In this document: one piece after another, positions 47,517-59,309 of the stretch
Layout of the letters: every line of letters starts with the position of its first letter
Position numbering within the stretch: the first letter of the stretch is position 1
Origin: Chionis minor
Lineage: Eukaryota; Chordata; Aves; Charadriiformes; Chionididae
Length of the DNA: 64,000 bases
Reading direction: 5' to 3'
Assembly (NCBI GenBank): GCA_013398295.1
Contig: VZSF01000883.1
Span: forward strand, 401,478 to 465,477
The notes under the pieces: generated by a model
Database searches by the model: none
What the model was told of the DNA's origin: nothing
Seen by the model: the letters and a program-made list of their open reading frames with translations, nothing else
Made by a program: the position numbers and the translations under genes

Positions 47517-47850
47517 AATTGTGAATTTTAAAATCAGAAGGGCGCCTATGAGCTCTCATCTAAACTCCTGTGTATACAGGCCAAAGAATTCAAATGAAGC
47601 TTTTAGCATCCCGCTAGTAAGTTCTATTGAAACTAAGGCAGAGATTTTAAGAAGACATTCATAAAAGATTCCAAGTTTGGGAAATCCCAACACAAGCCCA
47701 GGGAATTTGTTATAATGATTAATCACCTTCCATTGTTTAAAAAAAGTAGTAATCTGAAATTTATTTCTAGACTAAATTTGTGTCAAATTTACTTCCAGCT
47801 GCTAAATCTCATCATGCCTTTTCTGCTAGACCAGGATTATCCTAAGTCAA
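47517..47850 (-). repeat. Old CR1 LINE (turtle-like), antisense 3' region
   Basis: From 'gaattttaaaatcagaaggg' (47523-47542) and 'ctcctgtgtatacaggccaa' (47566-47585) the pattern of reptilian CR1 3' ends is kept ('ctttaaggccagaagggacc', 'ctcctgtataacacaggcca'). It continues through 'gattaatcaccttccattgt' (47718-47737), 'tttatttctagactaaattt' (47759-47778) and 'cttccagctgctaaatctca' to 'tgccttttctgctagacc'. About 330 bases keep the order of blocks, so despite divergence the call is firm. Confidence 0.8.
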
Positions 47851-49679
47851 TTGTGGTCAGGAAAGCACTCAACAGCTTAATGGGGCTATATTGTAAAGAA
47901 AAAAAAATGGTAATGCTAAAGAGAAAAATAACATATCTTATCCAACCCACTTGCTCTGCTGCCTGTGGCTGCAAGCCACCCCTGAAGACTTGAGCAGCTG
48001 GGTGAAATACCATGTATGGCCAAGGGGAAGTTGCCCCAGAATGATTTATAAATAAGAATGGTTTTATCAGTGCTGCATGTGATGAGCTTCAAGTGAGCTG
48101 CCAATGGACTGCACTTACGCTGGTGTGGTCTATAGTTCCTCATGTCCAGCAGGCCCTTTTGGAGAGAAACACCAACGTGGTATTTTATTGCTTTAGAAAT
48201 TTTAATTTCCCAGTGACTTTGTCTTCGACTGCTATTCTCCACAGTCTCATTTCTGGCTCAGTCTGATAAGATGCTGATTATGTCCTGCTCTATGGGGCAG
48301 CAAGCAGCAGAGGATGGCCTGGGGACAGAGGGCTTCAGAGATTTCCCCAGAGGAATGATATGCAGCAACCCCCAAGGCAGCATGGGGACATCACAATGTG
48401 CCAGAATTCTGAGAAACTGGAATATTTATTAATTTAACCTCTTTTTGTCTTCAGTGTTTTGCTTTGAATAAAAAATGAATGGGAAGGCTGCCTGGGACAG
48501 GCTACCCACCATCAGTACAAAGGAGGGGCAGATATAACTTGAATTGGCTCACATCACCACACTAAACTTCAGTTATGCTACAGCCCTTCAGCAGGCAAGA
48601 AGAGGGGTGGAGATATGTGCAGGTCTATGCTGAGGATGACAAGGGCTTGAAGCTTGTAGCTGGAATGAGCAGAGCAGAAGGGGAAAATGATGGCTCAGCT
48701 GCAGCAGTATCATTATCAGGTGTCTATTTTCTGGGTTGATGCTGTCATCTTTTAGACAAAACTCCCTTGAAAGCTCTTGTGGATGAAAAAGAGGCAAGAA
48801 GTGACAGTTGGGTGTAGAATATAGTGACGGCAGTGAAACCATAACACAGTAAGTGTATATATACTAGGAGCTCTTTTAACATTGACGATTTAAACAAAAC
48901 CAAATCTACATATTGTCTAATCAAAGACAGTGGAGTTCAGAAAGGGCAAGTGATAGGTTGTAATCCTACAGCATGCCCTACTTGGGACATCTCAGTGTTG
49001 TTTTCAGCTGCACAGTCTTAGCTTTTAGAACTGGGGCAGCATCTTACCAGCACTGAAGATGCCCAGATCAGAGCCAAGTCTGTTCTGAGCACCCACACAA
49101 TGCTGTTACTGGCTGCCTGCAGCAGCTTCCCTGCAGGGAGGTGTCCAGCCATCCATCCTCTCAAAGACCCAGCTGACTCACTGAGGTGGATCATTTCTTT
49201 CTCTCATCAGGAGGCAAAGGAAGCAGGAATGATGCAAAAAGGCTAGGAGAGAAGACTAAGGGTATTGGTTAATCAGTATTTAGGGAGGATTGTACAAGAA
49301 ACTAAGACAGCAGATTATGTTAATATTTTCAGTTAGAAAGACAAGTACTGGGAAAGGGATGAGTTTTTCTTTTAGATCACATGGAAAATTCATCTTCCCT
49401 GGGTGCCCCAGGGGATATGAAACTCGGAGAAGAGATCTATCCTGCTCCAAAGTTTGGCATATATCCAAATACAGTTTTGGGCTGTGCCGATCCCTGCCAA
49501 TGACACTTGAGTCAGACCAGACTTAGCTTCATCTATGTCTCCCAAAGCATAGCTCTTTGCAAAGGCTATAAGCACTCGTACTCTGACTTGTAAATGGAAC
49601 AAATTTCCTCTAACATCACACAGACAGAACAACTAGGGGCTTGTGCCTGCCTGCATCCCCTTCATGTCATTTTAACAGA
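47851..49679. other. Unique noncoding DNA, no gene seen
   Basis: No gene or clear repeat. A short stretch near 48930-48975 faintly resembles the 'ttcagaaaggtcaagtgact' part of MIR but is too short to call. Confidence 0.5.
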
Positions 49680-49930
49680 GTTGCTTTTAAGAGCATAAAC
49701 ACACGTTCAAAATTAGTACAAATGTTTCCTTCATCGGCTTGCTCTGACACTAATGGGTAAAACATATTTCCATCGTGCACATCCAGTGTTCTCACTGCAT
49801 GGCTCTCCTGTCACTAACAGCAGCTGATGCATTCAAATGAACAATTGGCAATTAATAAAAATGACAAGAGCAAATTACAAAAGCGGGAGCTGTGGCCTGG
49901 GGAATAAAGACAAGCGAGAGAGGCATTACA
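49680..49930. promoter_or_regulatory. Candidate regulatory element (SOX/homeobox-type words)
   Basis: A repeat-free block with TGATGCATTCAAATGAACAATTGGCAATTAAT (49825-49855 region) combines, within about 30 bases, an octamer-like ATTCAAAT, a SOX-type ACAAT, a CAATTG E-box and an AATTAA homeodomain word. Joint SOX/POU-like spacing is a hallmark of many developmental enhancers. The call is motif-based only. Confidence 0.25.
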
Positions 49931-52265
49931 GTCTTTTCCCCTTTAGGTCACTAGTATCCACCAACACCCATTTTTTCAAGCTAGGCTGACTCTTTCTTGT
50001 CCTCGGGTCTGGAGGACTCATATAGAAATACAGGGCTCATAGCCAGTGGGAGATCCTCCTCCCCTTTCTGTGGACTGGTGTTTATTTCTTTCCTACAAGT
50101 CTACTCCCCACTCACATACTTCTTTCCTCGCAGTTTTCTCATCTGACCTAATTTGTAAAAAATGGATGGATCGGCAGTACAATCAGCTCTTGACCTATCT
50201 GTCACAGTGCGGTGCAGTATATGCATATATGTATGGTAATATTTCTAATTGGTGGTGTTTGTCTTTACACATTAATAAAGCTGTAGTGTCTTCCAATATC
50301 ACGGTCAGCATATTCATCACGAGAACTTTCCATTCAGTCCTTCCGAACTCCATGCAAAAGCTATCCAAAACAGAGGTGAATTGAATGTTGTAATGACAGG
50401 AGCTTTGAGTCCCTATGGATGTCCCTATGGAGTACTAAGGTATGTGGAAGATCAGACTAGATGTTTTTGTGAACAAATTTTGACTCAGTTTATAAAAAAG
50501 GGTTTACCACTCTGGGTCGGAGCTTGAAAACCAAGATGCTCCCATCTGTCCCTCCATTGTGGCCAACAGTTCCCAAATAAGCAAATAGTTTGCATCATCC
50601 CAAAATAATTGGCTTTCACCTGCATGTCCCAGGATCTGCTTTCTCTCTAGCTGTCTTTGGAGGAGGAACCTTTCTGTTGAGATAGGCTGCCTGCACTTCC
50701 ATCCTTTTGTATATAGTATAGGTGACAACATCAATAGTCATCATGCCAGGAATAAACTGAGCACTCCACGTGTGACTCTACAAGGCCATCTCTTAACTTC
50801 CTTCAGATTCATTATGGTAAGTCTCTCTTTTCATAATGCACACACAAACAGGGGAATAAGCAGCTGAAGCAGTAAGATTTTTATCCTTAGTAAAGGACCA
50901 ATATCATCCTTGTATCCTTTCTCTTTTTGTAAAGGCCAATTGTTTCTTGTAGTAGTTTATAAGGTTGAGAGCATAAGGGCTGATTTGCTTTCCTTGCCTG
51001 GAAAAAAACCCCAAGACTATGTATCTCTCAGAGGCTGCAGTGCGTGATCCACCACTGACAAGAAGAGTAGTGGTAGGTAATAAGAATAAGCTTCTAAGAT
51101 CCAGACTCACACAGGCACATGATTATTTAGATGCTCATGTCAACTAATATTAAGTGCCTAATGCTAGCCAGGATAGTTTTAAGAAGAAACACTTTAATGA
51201 AATCTGATATCTGGAGGCAGGGTGTTAACTTAGTGCTTGCTATTGTAGAGAAAAAAAAAATAATCAAGAACCAGACAAACCAGCCTTAATGTTCTCAATA
51301 AGAAACTCATTACAATATTCTGCATGTATATTGTAAATGCAGTTACTCCTCAAGATCCCAGTGGAGATTAGATTTTCATTCTTATTTCTGTGTAAATCAC
51401 TTGACTGTTGCATTCTATTAAAGCAGTACTGAAGTAATTTTAACTTGTCGAATTTTGGCATGGTATTTCAACGACATTAAGCAAGATTCTTCTAAGACTA
51501 ATGTCTCTTGGTATGTCTTCAGCACCCAAGATTTTTGATTTTTAATTATACCATATGCAGCCAAATCTTCCAAAAAAAAAGTGTGAAAAAGTATTAATTA
51601 ATAGGGAGGTGAAGGCAGAAAGATAAACAACTAGTCAAAAGTTAATACCTGTATGCATCAGTCCATTCCAGGGTAAATTAGCTCCTGCTAAGGTTGGTAA
51701 GTCTCTATAGGGAGGAATTGCACCTCTGGGAGATGTCACTGAGGCCTCAATGGAAACACTCAAGGGATAAGTCAAGAAGCATCCTGACAGGTTAGGCTGT
51801 GCTTCATGTCCCGGAGTTCTGTCTGGCTTGAACAATTCTTCCTTGACTCCTTTCTGGGAAAGGGTTACGAGGAAAGATTGAGTTTGGACACATTTATTAT
51901 CATACCTTGAAAGTGAACTCACCAAGCAAGAAGCAGGAAGAAGAGAAGACTAATTTGCTTTCATAGACTTTTGATTAGAACATATATTTTCAATTATATG
52001 TGATTGTTTTATCTGAATATTATATGGATCAAAGTCAGTTAATCTGTCAGTCAGATCAGGTCTTCATCTCACATCTGGAAGAGGAAAAACAAACAAGAGA
52101 ATGGAAGGTGCTGTTCTCAATTACAGTCCTCTAGGCAAATAATAATTATTGGTTTTGCTATTATTAAGGGAGAAACCTCAGAATGATCCACAGAATGGTC
52201 TATTAGAAACACTGATGTGTGAATTTAAGTTTAGACATCAATAAGTTACATTTCCTAAGACAAAC
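49931..52265. other. Unique noncoding DNA, no gene seen
   Basis: The segment 50400-50500 ('gaagatcagactagatgttt') faintly resembles an old CR1 3' end but is too short to call. Short A-runs occur at 51249-51259 and 51572-51580. No coding exon was recognised. Confidence 0.5.
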
Positions 52266-52287
52266 ACCCCGGCAGAATTCCTTGTGT

Positions 52288-52372
52288 TCCTTTTTTTTCC
52301 AATTTGTTTTGACCAAAGAGAAAAAAAAACAACAAACCAAAACCAAAAAAACAAGCCACACCAAAAAAAATT
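52288..52372. repeat. A-rich simple sequence
   Basis: T-runs followed by AAC/AAAC-type repeats on the plus strand (52320-52370). Low complexity; it explains the Lys/Gln/Asn-rich open frames that overlap it. Confidence 0.8.
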
Positions 52373-54051
52373 CAGCACAGGCGATATTCAATCTGTGGAA
52401 AAATTTGTTTCCATGGAATTTTCTGGCATTTCTTTAGCAAACACGGCACCACCTTCTCTCCCCCAAACCAAGTTACAGAAATTGTTTTCAGAAACCAAAA
52501 CAATTTGTCGTATTTTTCTTTTACTCTCTACCTTTTTATTTTTTAGAGTAGAAAAAAATGTTTCTATCAGAAATTAACTTTGGAATTGTCAATTTTTTCA
52601 CAGTACTTAATTTATAGTTTTTGATCATGCCTCTTAAGTATAACTTTTAAGAACTCCTGAGCCATGGTCTTCACTACACCAGAGGAACCTTTATGGATAA
52701 TCTTCATATTTCTGAGTTGTAACTTCACTTCAGCTTTGCCCCTGACCAGGCCTTAAAATAATAGGATGTGACCACTGGCATTTAGAGAAGATGCCAGCTT
52801 ACAGAAACTAGCTTCTGCTATACTACATAGGAAGAGTGAAAACTGGCAAGACTTGCAGGCTAGCAAGCATGCAACAGAGATGAGTTCCAGCACAGAACTC
52901 CGGAGCATGAGGGTTTTTTAGGTCACTTTCACAGCACTTAACACTAGCATTTGCAGGGCTCTGGCAGTTTTCAGCCAACCAGTAGGTTCAATGGATGACT
53001 TTTAAGAAATCAACAAAGCACAACTAAGAAAACCTCGCCATTATTAAGTAGCTGTTCAGAAGCCTTTACTGGTAAAGGAAAACCTGCATGGGTTCACAAA
53101 CTCGGGAGGCTGAAGATCTGAGCAAAAGGCTCTTGTGTCAGAGTGCAAGAAAGAGTGTGGCCACCTGGAGCTACATCAGTCACAGCTTTGCACCACTGAA
53201 GCCGCCTGCTCCCTCCTCTTCCATGTTCCCACAGCTCATACTCTCTGGACTGCTGTCAGAAAGTCTGAGATCTTGCCATGAAATACTTTCCTTCTACCAT
53301 GGCAGAGATCTGCTGAGCAACCTTTCCAAACCATAGGTGTGGCAAAGCAACTTGGACAACCCCATTTGGCTGACCGGGAATCCCATGTCAAACCTTTGCT
53401 CTGTCCTTATCTCACTGAAATGAACAAACCAGCCCTTGCTTCTGCATAAATTACCAGGGGATTATGCAGGCTCTTGGGTACACCCATTCTTCACATCACA
53501 CAGTCCTGCTAAGGATGGCAGCCTGGTGGAAAAGAAAACAAAATCAAACACTCCACCATTTAATGAAACTCAAAGGTTTCAACGTGCCCACCCACAACCG
53601 GGCCAATCCAAACTTGCCTGAGTTCAGGATTGATGTTGGCCTTACACATAATGAGTAGGTAAACTTGGCACCTTGTTGCTTTTCAAAGACTTAGGGCAAG
53701 TCAGCTGGATGCTCTTGTTGGGAGGCAATGCAGCCTCTTTGAACTCATCTATTGGAGCAGAGGTCACCTTGATTTGCAAATAGCCTTTCACTATCTTTCA
53801 GAGGTGCTCTGTCCCAACAGAGGGTGAAATGTCCCTTTTGGATCGTTTACTTTATCCTACAGCAGAACATGGGCTGTTCAGCTTCTCCACTGCTGCTTCT
53901 GTCAAGCCTACAAGCTTCAAAACTGGGTTGGTGGTTACTAAACTTTCTGTGCAGATGCCAAGTGATGGAGGATTTACCACATCCTTTGGCGTATAACTGT
54001 TTTATCAAACTTTCTAAGGAAAGAAAATTTAAAAAAAACAAAACAAACCAC
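52373..54051. other. Unique noncoding DNA, no gene seen
   Basis: No coding or repeat signal was recognised. Confidence 0.5.
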
Positions 54052-54093
54052 AACACCCCCACCCCCCCAAAACACCACCAAAACCCCAAACCC
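54030..54093 (-). repeat. A/C-rich simple sequence with minus-strand quadruplex-type G-tracts
   Basis: A-rich sequence passes into C5-A-C7, then AACACCACC words, CCCC and CCC (54056-54093). Read on the minus strand this gives four G-tracts of three or more bases within about 38 bases, so a G-quadruplex is possible. Confidence 0.7.
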
Positions 54094-54204
54094 TGCAATT
54101 TAATATTCACAGACTTCTGGCTTCTGTGTCTGGGACTGGATCCTGCAATTTCTCCTACTACTCAGTTACATATCCAATTTTTCTGTCTGCACATCTGTTT
54201 ACTG

Positions 54205-54312
54205 GCAGTGCTCAAGTCACCCCTTAATCTCTCTAATCTTTTTTTTTTTTTTTCTTCATAAAATAAGTTTATCTAGCTCCTGTATTATCTGGCTGCAAGG
54301 CATATCTTCTGT
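54205..54312 (-). repeat. Old CR1 LINE fragment, antisense
   Basis: The blocks 'gctcaagtcaccccttaatc' (54211-54230), 'ataaaataagtttatctagc' (54258-54277) and 'ggctgcaaggcatatcttct' (54291-54310) follow the reptilian CR1 antisense order ('tcaagtcacccctcaatctcctctttgataaactaaacagattgagctc ... actataaggcatttt'). A T15 run (54239-54253) has expanded inside the old sequence. Confidence 0.6.
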
Positions 54313-54499
54313 ATGTGAAACTGATACCACCTTTAAACTACGGGTATAATGGTCAGTGCCACCAGAAACTAGGCCATTCATATGTAAGGTGCTTCTAATG
54401 GTTTAAATCATGCCAGATTTAAATAATGACACATAAAAAAGAAAAAACAAAAAACAAAACCCTGTTTAGCCATGCAGATTCCTGTGGCAAAGTTTGTAG

Positions 54500-54595
54500 G
54501 AAGAGGTAAGGCTTTTAATTAGACCAACTGATATAGCTGGAAAATAGCAGGCACGTGCTTCCATGCACATGAGCCCTTTGTCAGGGCTGAAATAC
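54500..54595. repeat. Old amniote dispersed repeat, family uncertain
   Basis: The blocks 'ggcttttaattagaccaact' (54510-54529) and 'catgagccctttgtcagggc' (54568-54587) match in order and spacing a repeat common in turtles and crocodilians. There it reads 'ttttattggaccaacttctgttggtg ... gagctcttcttcaggtctggg'. I cannot assign the class with confidence. Its presence fits an ancient amniote origin. Confidence 0.5.
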
Positions 54596-55079
54596 AAGAA
54601 AAAACACTCCAGGCTAAATACAGGTTGAGAACAAGCTGCTTTGAGTTTAACTTTATTATGTTAATCAGTCAATTTGAAAGAAAGGTGTGCTTTGTGTTGT
54701 AATTCCTCAGCTCATTATGTGTGGAAGAGTTCTTAAATTCCAATGTGCTGATACGCTTGGGACATATTTTATTGTATGATTTGCTCATCAGTCAGCCTAA
54801 TAAGGAAAACATCCAGGAAGTGAAACTGAGTAGGAGCAAAGTTCAGTCGATGCCTATCGCAATGCCGAAGTGTCTGGGATATTTGGGAACGCAGACCTCT
54901 CCGGTGACTCCAAATACCTCCCTTCCCTTCCCATAACAAAACTGTATTCATTGGAAATAAAAGAGAGATCAAGGAAAGTATTCTGCCAAATACTGGTTTT
55001 GTGATAATCTAAATGGACAAGCCTAAATTCACTTTATTGGCTTCACTGACACTAATTTTAAAGCAACATAGTCTGTGTA
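54596..55079. other. Unique noncoding DNA, no gene seen
   Basis: No gene or repeat family was recognised. Confidence 0.45.
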
Positions 55080-55200
55080 TCTCAAGGGCAGGAAGACCTA
55101 TTAGATCATCTGCTCTGACCTCCTGGAGAGCTGCACGTTGAATAGTTTAATAAAAGCCAACTGTACAGAGCAGGTGCTCCAAGCCAGACCCCTTCATTTC
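55080..55200 (-). repeat. Old CR1 LINE 3' fragment, antisense
   Basis: The block 'caagggcaggaagacctatt', 'agatcatctgctctgacctc', 'ctggagagctgcacg' (55083-55137) parallels the reptilian CR1 antisense 3' end ('aaggccagaagggaccatt', 'atgatcatctagtctgacctcctgtataacacagg'). Beyond about 55160 the resemblance fades. Confidence 0.6.
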
Positions 55201-58200
55201 TCAGCCAGTTTTGAAGCCTCCTCTTCTTTTCCACAGTTACTTAAATCTTTGCATGTTGTAATGCTATACAATATGCAGACAATGTCCTGACCTGAACCCT
55301 TCCAGGGTGCCAGTATCAGAAAAGCAAATATTTATACAAACGGTTGTGATAGTTAGTGTAAATAATGAGGCAATAACAGCACAGCAAAGAGATATTTCCT
55401 GAAGGTTTAATGCCTAGCCAGGAGGAGCTGATACTCTGAACTGATCTTGGTCAGTTATTAAATGTCTTGCCATTGTCTATAAATACATCATTTTTGCTAT
55501 TGTTATATAATGAAAATGGAAAAGTAAGTATACATTCAGAGACCTGTGGCATATGGCTTTGTTTCTGGGTCACAATTACGACATACATCATGCCGAATAA
55601 ATGTTTGCAAGACTCCAGCACTGGGTTGTTGAATCATTTCTCCAAAATCCACCATTTTGTGTTAAAATTCCTCATTGGCTCACGAGCCTTTTTCTCTGCA
55701 CAACCTGCTGCTTTCCTGAAAGCAGGAAAAAAGACAACTGAAGGAAGGGCTTTGTCTTGAGGTCCCATTTCTGTCTCTCTGAGTAATGTTACCGTGGGAC
55801 CTACAGGTCACCTGGCAACATTACAGGAGTATTTAATTATCCCTGGGAAATGCTGTGTCCCATTGCTGTGGCACTGATGAGCAAACCACATAAAACTCAA
55901 AGATTAATTTGAAAAGCAAACTCTTAAAAACTTGGACATCTCTCTGAGCATAATCTGAAGAAATCTTTTGTGCCTCTGCCAGTAAAACTGTTTCACAAAT
56001 TTTCAGTGTACCGCCTATTGCTTTGATCTCTTTTTTCCCTATCCCTGCCTAATCTTGCTGGTCACAATGAAACAAAAAAACTCGTTATCTATAAAATGGC
56101 CACGAACTGCAACAGTTCTAAATCCCTCTCACATTTCTGGAACAGATGCATTCTCCCACTTCACTTGAGAAGCAGCTTGGGAAGTCTGATAACTTCAGGT
56201 TTGTTTGGATCAAGATTGGGCAGAGGTCTTCTACACCTTGACCTGAACCAATACCACAACCCACAATTTGGAAGGACGTAGTCCTTTTTCTACATACAAC
56301 TTCCTTTCTTTAGTGTAAGACCACTGGAGAATCTATGTCAGAACCACACGACTAGGAGACTATTTCTTGTCCTTTTTTTTTCCCCAGAACTGGCCGGTCC
56401 AGCTCCAGAGCTCGAAGACAGAATCAGAAGAGATGGAAAAGAGATGCAGACAACACTTGTCTCTCAACATTAAGCCAGCAGTACTTCATTTAATTTCAGG
56501 ACGGCACAACTGAGCTCTTGAAAACATGTATGTATATTCCCTGTGGGCACAGAGAGATTTGTCATTTTTAAAGAAGGCTGAAATATATTCGGAAACTGTA
56601 AGACCGCGGCCATCCTATATCAAAGGTCATTTCATAACAAAACACGGTAGTCCATTTATAGAAACAGCATACTGCACTCTAGCTGCTGTGAGTAAAACCA
56701 AATACCCTCCTTGCCTTCCTAAAACAACACAAACAACACGACTCTCCCCGAGAAGGGCCATGTCCATAAGAGAAATAAAATTAAAGAGGAAAACTGTCCT
56801 GGAGGAAGAAGTCGAGGACACGGAAGCAATATTTCCAATGCAAAGTCGTCACATGAGGGGGTAGTGGATGGGAGAAGGCAGCAACCAGCAGGAATACTTT
56901 GTGGCTATGTAATTTGCTAAACTGAGGCGGACACAAGGAAGAAGGTTGATGGAGGACAGGCATTTATTTTAGAAAGGAAATTTTAATCCCATTGGAATGA
57001 CCACAGTGGAATGAATCCAGCCAAGAGAAGTGGAACAGGGGTCATAAATAACAAGAATCTCAGGTCAAGCAGCGAGGGACTGCTGCAAAACCCCTCTGAA
57101 TAGTAGAAGGAGGCTTCCAAAAGGACGTAACTATGAGCTGAAAAGGACTCCCAGGACCACCAAGGATGTCTGTAACTATCTAACTTACTCTCAAGACGCT
57201 ACTTGCCACCTCTTCCAGCTCTTTCTTCTGATGTTCTCATTTGATCTGTGACCAGCAGGCGTGTCCAAATCTGCCTAGTGTTTTACAGCTGCTACCACAA
57301 CTTGCCCATCTCCACTGGACACAAACTCTTCATTGTACCCCTCCTTTCCACTATGGTAATTCAACTGTCTCCCTTCCACTCACACTAACACTCCTGTTAG
57401 ATGGCAATTTTGAGTAGGTTTAAATATGACAAATCCATTCTCCACTTGATACCCAGAGTAAAACCTACTTTGTTGCCTGGTTCAATCTCCCGCAATACAG
57501 GAAAGCATTTCTTTTCTGGTGAGGAGGGACAAGCATTAAAATATCACAGCATTATAAGGAAACTTGTGATAGTGATCTAATTTTATAACACAGACAGGGG
57601 AAAGTATGTTGAGTATTTGCACAAATATGTGAAGTTTTATCTGAAGTTAATTTTCCCAAGTGCAATCACACATGAATATATTCCTTCCATACCAATTTGT
57701 TTGAAACATCATGGATATACAGTTGACCAATTAATTCCAACAAGATGGATTCAGCAAGATGCCTGGTGGCATCTAGCTGCTATACTGCCTTCATGTTTAC
57801 ATGAGTGGGTCTACTGGGTCCCCGGCAGGCTGGGTCCACTGCAGAGTGTCACTGATAGGAACAACAATCATGTGAATACAAATACGAACACAATGTGCCC
57901 TTCAAGGTGTAGGTTTTTTTCCAGATTTCTGTCTTTCAGATTCAAAAATAAAGCAAAAAAGTGAGTGCTTCCATAATGCTTTCACTACTTCTCCCATACC
58001 CACAGAAAAAAAACCCCAAATATAGAAACAGGTTTGATTGTAAAGAACATGGGGATTTGGGGGGCACATCTAGGTCTTTCTGTCTACTCTTAGCTGGTTT
58101 TTTGAAGTGGTCTATTCTTCATCCATTCTGAAGTCATAAGAAACATCAGTCAGATCATCTATGTCAATAACAAGATTTGCCAAGAATAAAATTAAACACA

Positions 58201-59294
58201 ACATATAGGTTTCCTGCAGCATCTTTTACTGAGAGATGCTCCTTTTTGAAGGAAACCTAAACTGCTAAGGGCCTGAAAGGCATTATTATTCTTACAAGAA
58301 CTTTCAATCTGAGAAGTCATCCTTCATCTTGGGAATTTGTTTCAGATGGGGACCAGGCAATAATTGCTGTCCTCCTCCACAGACTTGTCTCATAATAAAA
58401 GACATGTGCACAGCTGGAGGGGTGTGAGGTTGGGATAGGACTGGCAGTGGAGATGTGCACGTTCAAGAGCAGATGGAACACTGGTTTTTATTAAAAGAGA
58501 AGAATAAGTAGATTCAAAACACCTGACAGAAAGGTGCCTGCTTTTCCCTTCAGTCTCATGAAAGCCATTGTGACAGTGGAGGCACTTACATGCAAACCAA
58601 CTCAGAAGTAAGGGGGAAAAGTGTAAATAAGAAAAAAAAATTACAAACTGAAAAAACTTTCCATTACTATGAGAGATTGGATAATTAAGAAGCAGAACTA
58701 ATGCTTCTCAACTGCACTGCAAATATGCAAATTTTGAAATAGAAAGAGTTAAGATTAGCTTTATTTGGAAAAGATGTATTGTATTATTATCTTGGAAGCA
58801 ATCTAACATAATTTTAGAAAAATCCATTAGTCTCTTTGGAGGCTACCACTTACCAATGTCCACACGTTCAGAGTGACACTATGTTTATCACTCTATATGC
58901 CTAGAGATAGCCCAAATAAAATCGAGCAAATATAAAACAGCCAGTTGGCTGATCCTTTGCAGACCAGAGGTTTTGAGAGGCTGTGCAACCATTTCCTGAG
59001 GCAGAATATTGTTTATCATCAGAAAACAGAAGAAAATTTTATTAACAGTTGGAAATAACTGGGAAGCAGTTGTAATGGTGATAATGAGCTACCATTCCAT
59101 AGGTGATGCTGAATCAGAAATTCTCGCTTTTACAGAAACTTCTGTGATATAAAGATTTCCAAAAAATGGCAAACACCACCTTGAAAAGAAGCTCTGAGCA
59201 GAATCCCTTTGATGAAACAGAATTGATAGAAAGAAAAAAATAGAAACTCTGAAAATAAGCTTTTTTTCCCAAGTTTTTCATCAGATTGCCTTGA
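55201..59294. other. Unique noncoding DNA, no gene seen
   Basis: Repeat-poor sequence. Open frames at 56526-56864 and 57617-57964 (plus) show no family resemblance. The stretch 57130-57165 ('gctgaaaaggactcccagga') is faintly CR1-like but too short to call. Confidence 0.5.
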
Positions 59295-59309
59295 TTTTTT
59301 TTTTTTTTT
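59295..59309 (+). repeat. T15 homopolymer
   Basis: A simple T-run with no adjoining SINE or LINE body. Confidence 0.9.

Noticed and set aside
50395..50500. Possible old CR1 3' end (agatcagactagatg word)
   Set aside because: Only one short block matches; the neighbouring CR1 blocks are absent.
57130..57165. CR1-like 'gaaaaggactcccaggacca' word
   Set aside because: A single short block with no adjoining CR1 sequence.
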